A stretch of DNA of 64,000 nucleotides from Micromonospora inaquosa. GTDB lineage: Bacteria; Actinomycetota; Actinomycetes; Mycobacteriales; Micromonosporaceae. The stretch spans positions 1 through 64,000 of the forward strand of contig NZ_QGSZ01000356.1 in NCBI RefSeq assembly GCF_003857055.1. The letters run 5' to 3'. Position numbers and translations under genes: made by a program. The notes under the pieces were generated by a model that saw only the letters and a program-made list of their open reading frames with translations, made no database searches and was not told the DNA's origin. Below, in pieces: positions 61,264 to 64,000 of this stretch. The first letter of the stretch is position 1. Each line of letters starts with the position of its first letter.

Positions 61264-61752
61264 TCAACCCGCCTCTGCGGCTACGCCTTCCGAGCCGTCC
61301 CAGTGCCCGGGGAACCGTCGGCCCACTCCGCGAACGCCGCACGCGGTCAGCGCGTACAGGACAACCGGAGCAAGGACGAGGAGTGCGGCGATCGCCGCGA
61401 CCAGGGGCACGTAGCCGGCGGATACCCGCGTGACAATTGCCCCGACGGCGGCGTACACGGCGGCCAGAGCGGCCGCAATGGGCGCGGCCAGCGCCACCAC
61501 CCGACCCGTCCCCTGCCGCCGACGCGCGGCCTCCGCGACCAGCACGGCGGGCAGGAAGAGCACCGGGAGCAGCGCCACGCCGAGCACCGCGGCGACCAGC
61601 GCGAGCATCGGCCCGGCCAGCGGGCCACCCAACCCGGACCCGGTGGCCAGCGCGTACGCCAACAAACCGACGTAGCCCACGATCGCCTCGGCGACGAAGG
61701 CCAACCAGGCGACGGCCATCCCGGCCAGGTGACGGGCGATTCCGGCGACCAT
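61264..61752 (-). CDS. Hypothetical integral membrane protein
   Basis: A 162-residue protein that is almost wholly hydrophobic, with about four membrane segments (AGMAVAWLAFVAEAIVGYVG, LALVAAVLGVALLPVLFLP, VVALAAPIAAALAAVYAAVG, YVPLVAAIAALLVLAPVVLY) and a short polar tail. ATG 61752 follows GGGGAG. The open frame extends far upstream, but that part overlaps the polymerase gene in another frame and looks non-coding. No family recognised. It lies between the nucleotidyltransferase and the polymerase, all on the minus strand. Confidence 0.65.
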   Translation of the reverse strand: MVAGIARHLAGMAVAWLAFVAEAIVGYVGLLAYALATGSGLGGPLAGPMLALVAAVLGVALLPVLFLPAVLVAEAARRRQGTGRVVALAAPIAAALAAVYAAVGAIVTRVSAGYVPLVAAIAALLVLAPVVLYALTACGVRGVGRRFPGHWDGSEGVAAEAG

Positions 61753-61888
61753 GGCACTCCCCGTTCCGACGGCTGCACGACGCTCCAGTGAGGCTAACCG
61801 AAGCGGTGTCTCGGCAGAGTCCCTGGTCGCGCCGCGGTTCCACAAATGGCGCAGGCCGAGGCCCGACCGCCTGCGCACCGCCTGTGGA

Positions 61889-63558
61889 TCAGGCCGCGTC
61901 GGCGTAACAGTCGACGATGGACAGATCCAGTGGGAATCGGACCGGCGTCGCGCCGAAGAGCAGCGCGGAGGCGCGCTCCCCGGACCGGTTGACAGCCTCG
62001 GCGACCGCGTCGGCCTGATCGGCGGGCGCGTGCACGACCACCTCGTCATGCTGGAAGAACACCAACTCGGCGGCCGTGCCGGACAACTCCGTGCGCAACG
62101 TGGCCAACAAGGTGGAGGCCCACTCAGCGGCGGTGGCCTGGATGACGAAGTTGCGGGTGAAGCGCCCCCGGGACCGCGCGGCACGCGCCCGCGGACTGTG
62201 CGGATCGGCCGACCCCTCCGGATCAGCGGGCTCGTCGTCGAGATCACCGAACCCGGCCGAGCCGGGCGGGCACGTCCGCCCCAGCCACGACCGCACCAGC
62301 CCACCCGTCTCACCGGTACGCGCGGCCGCCTCGACGTAACCGAACGCCGTCGGGTAACTGCGCTTCAGCACCGCCAACGCGGGCACCGCGGCACCGCCGG
62401 TCTGCCCGTACATCGCGCCGAGCAGGGCCACCTTGGCCTTGGCCCGGTCGCCACCGAACGAGTCACGGGCCAGGGCCGCGTAGAGGTCGCCGGCACCGCC
62501 CGCCGCCGCCAACCGCGCGTCGCCGGAGACCGCGGCCAGCACCCGGGGCTCCAACTGGCCGGCGTCGGCGACCACCAGCCGCCAGCCCGGATCGGCCACC
62601 ACCGCCCGCCGGATCACCTTGGGGATCTGCAGGGCGCCACCGCCCCGGGTGGCCCACCGACCGGAGACCACACCACCCGGCACGTACTCCGGTTGGAACC
62701 GGCCACCCCGCACCCACTGATCGAGCCAGGCCCAGCCGTGCGCCGTCCAGATCCGGTAGAGCTCCTTGTATTCCAGCACCAGCGGCACCGCCGGATGGTC
62801 CACCCCGCGCAGCACCCAGGCCCGGGTGTTGGGCAACTCAACCCCGACCCGGGCGAACGCCTTCAGCAGCTCGGCCGGGGAGTCGGCGTGCAGGCCGCGT
62901 ACGCCGAGCGCGTCGGCGATCCGGGCCGCCAACTCGGCGAGCCGACGTGGCGGCCCACCGACCGGGGACGCCTCACCGAGCAGCTCGTGCAGGATCTCGT
63001 TGTGCACGTCGGCACGCCAGGGCAGCCCGGCGACGCCCATCTCCGCGGCGACCAGCGCGCCGGCCGACTCGGCGGCCACCAGCAACCGGAACCGGCCGGG
63101 GTGCTCGGTCGCGGCGACCCGGGCGAGCTGGTCGGCGTACACCTGGGTCAGTGCCTCGATGCCCGGCCCCGGCGGGCCGGGCAGGGTGTCGAAGAGCGCG
63201 CCCTGCCCGTGCCCGGGTGGTGCGGCGGCGCCGCCCGACCCGCCGCCGCGCCGGTCAGCCGGGCCCAGGCGGCGGCCAGCGAGCGGGGCTCGCCCCAGCG
63301 GCCCGCGTGGCCGAGCAGCAACGCCTCGGTCAGCTCCACGTCGTGACACCGATCGACCCGGACGCCGGCGCGCACCAGCGTCGGGTAGACCGCCGGGGCG
63401 GTCGCCCAGACCCACCGTGGGTGCTCGGCGGCCTCCCGCGCGGCCACCGCGGCGACCAGATCGGTGACGGTCTCGGGTGGGCCGGACGGCTGGCCGGTGG
63501 CGTCCAGCGGGCACAGCACTCCCCCACCCCGCTCGTCGGACACCACCGCCACCAGCAC
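61889..63558 (-). pseudogene. Family A DNA polymerase (exonuclease/polymerase type), frameshifted
   Basis: The C-terminal part has family A polymerase motifs: motif A VADAGQLEPRVLAAVSGD, motif B RAKAKVALLGAMYGQTGG and motif C FFQHDEVVVHAP. The N-terminal part, from GTG 63558 (LVAVVSDERGGGVLCP), is the degenerate 3'-5' exonuclease domain. The N-terminal part is in one frame and the C-terminal part in another. The switch is between LTGAAAG and GHGQGALFDT, near 63212-63250, in a run of GCC/GGC repeats, and fits one missing base. This could be a true mutation or a sequence error. These stand-alone actinobacterial polymerases are thought to act in repair. Confidence 0.8.
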
Positions 63559-63654
63559 GAACGTGATTCTGCCTCTCCCGTCCGACAGAAACGGAGGCGC
63601 ACCTCACGGCGATCGGGTCGGTGCGTTGTCGGAGCTGGTCGGTAGCGTGACCAG

Positions 63655-64000
63655 GTGCCTCCGCAGATCCCGCATCCCGATCCTGGCACTCCCGACACCC
63701 GTGGTCCGATGCGTTACCTCTGGTGGCTGGTCCGCTGCCAACCGTGGCGGGTGCTGCGCGGCAGCCTGCTCGGCACGGCCTGGATGATCGGGCTCGCGGC
63801 CCGGCCCTACCTGATCGCCCGCGCCGTCGACGACGGGCTGCGCGCACGCGACACCCGCGCCCTGGCGCTCTGGGTCGCGGCGATCGTGGTCGCGGGCGTG
63901 GGCCTGTCCTACCTGGGCATCATGCGGCACCGCACGATGACCTTCATCCGGGAGGACGCCAAGGCCCGCTCGGCGGAGGTCCTGCTGCGCCACCTGTCCC
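63655..64000 (+). CDS. ABC exporter, N-terminal part (cut by window end)
   Basis: The first 115 codons of a type I ABC exporter half-transporter. The N-terminus is RYLWWLVRCQPWRVLRGSLLG, then a first membrane segment and the AARPYLIARAVDDGLRARDT segment typical of the extracellular loop between membrane segments 1 and 2. A second segment (LALWVAAIVVAGVGLSYLGI) leads to a HRTMTFIREDAKARSAEVLL cytoplasmic helix. GTG 63655 is used; ATG 63709 is in frame. The ATPase domain lies beyond the window. It is divergent from the polymerase gene by 96 bases. Confidence 0.75.
   Translation, partial: MPPQIPHPDPGTPDTRGPMRYLWWLVRCQPWRVLRGSLLGTAWMIGLAARPYLIARAVDDGLRARDTRALALWVAAIVVAGVGLSYLGIMRHRTMTFIREDAKARSAEVLLRHLS

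Noticed and set aside
1..64000. CRISPR arrays, insertion sequences, prophage, rRNA or tRNA genes
   Set aside because: No spaced direct repeats, transposase or integrase motifs, or RNA gene structures were seen on reading both strands; a dedicated tRNA scan could still find one.

Overview
The window is high-GC actinobacterial chromosome, most likely from the Micromonosporaceae (Micromonospora-like). The signs are the GC-rich codon use with many GTG starts, an XRE-DUF5753/DUF397 pair, SARP and LAL regulators, an LpqY-SugABC-like sugar importer, Ser/Thr kinases and a stand-alone actinobacterial family A DNA polymerase. I saw no rRNA, tRNA, CRISPR array, insertion sequence or prophage. Assignments rest on reading motifs and remembered family features, not on database searches.

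Layout. 1-4345 (minus): a complete trehalose-type ABC importer lpqY-sugA-sugB-sugC. 4560-5635 (plus): a PadR regulator with a small membrane partner. 5706-7214: an XRE/DUF397 module with a short Cys-rich protein divergent to it, then a perfect palindrome, a decayed second DUF397 copy and a VOC protein. 8428-13711: small hypothetical genes, a Tat-type L,D-transpeptidase, a HAD hydrolase, a TetR regulator, an LtrA membrane protein and a small membrane-anchored protein. 13827-26579: an LPVTG-anchored IPT-repeat surface protein, divergent from a LAL regulator that is followed by a 59-codon ORF and a 2061-residue secreted S8 protease. 26584-30426: a bacterial PARG-like (TIGR02452) protein, a secreted protein and a SARP/NB-ARC regulator. 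30841-40395 (minus): a 2845-residue WapA/RHS-type secreted polymorphic-toxin-like protein followed by two small membrane proteins that could be its immunity genes. 40531-46697: a GH63-like glucosidase divergent from a debranching-type glucosidase and a GT4 glycosyltransferase. 46783-50219: two tandem paralogous receptor-type Ser/Thr kinases. 50322-52036: a YdjM-like membrane protein and an amidohydrolase. 52306-60312: a LacI-regulated sugar locus (binding protein, two permeases, GH31 alpha-xylosidase, GH1 beta-glucosidase). 60427-64000: a MobA-like nucleotidyltransferase, a membrane protein, a frameshifted DNA polymerase and the start of an ABC exporter.

The carbohydrate genes fit together. 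The locus at 52-60 kb encodes uptake and stepwise removal of alpha-xylose and beta-glucose, which suggests xyloglucan oligosaccharides. It has no ATPase of its own, and the SugC/MsiK-type ATPase at the left edge could serve it. The 40-47 kb block is probably alpha-glucan/glycogen metabolism and could use glucose from trehalose import.

The most unusual items are the RHS protein with its unrecognised 208-residue C-terminal tail and downstream membrane genes; a small dispersed family of intergenic inverted repeats (7354, 52058, 60335), one copy abutting a truncated DUF397 gene; the three-domain internal duplication in the IPT surface protein; the 59-codon ORF before the S8 protease; and the single-base reading-frame break in the polymerase gene.
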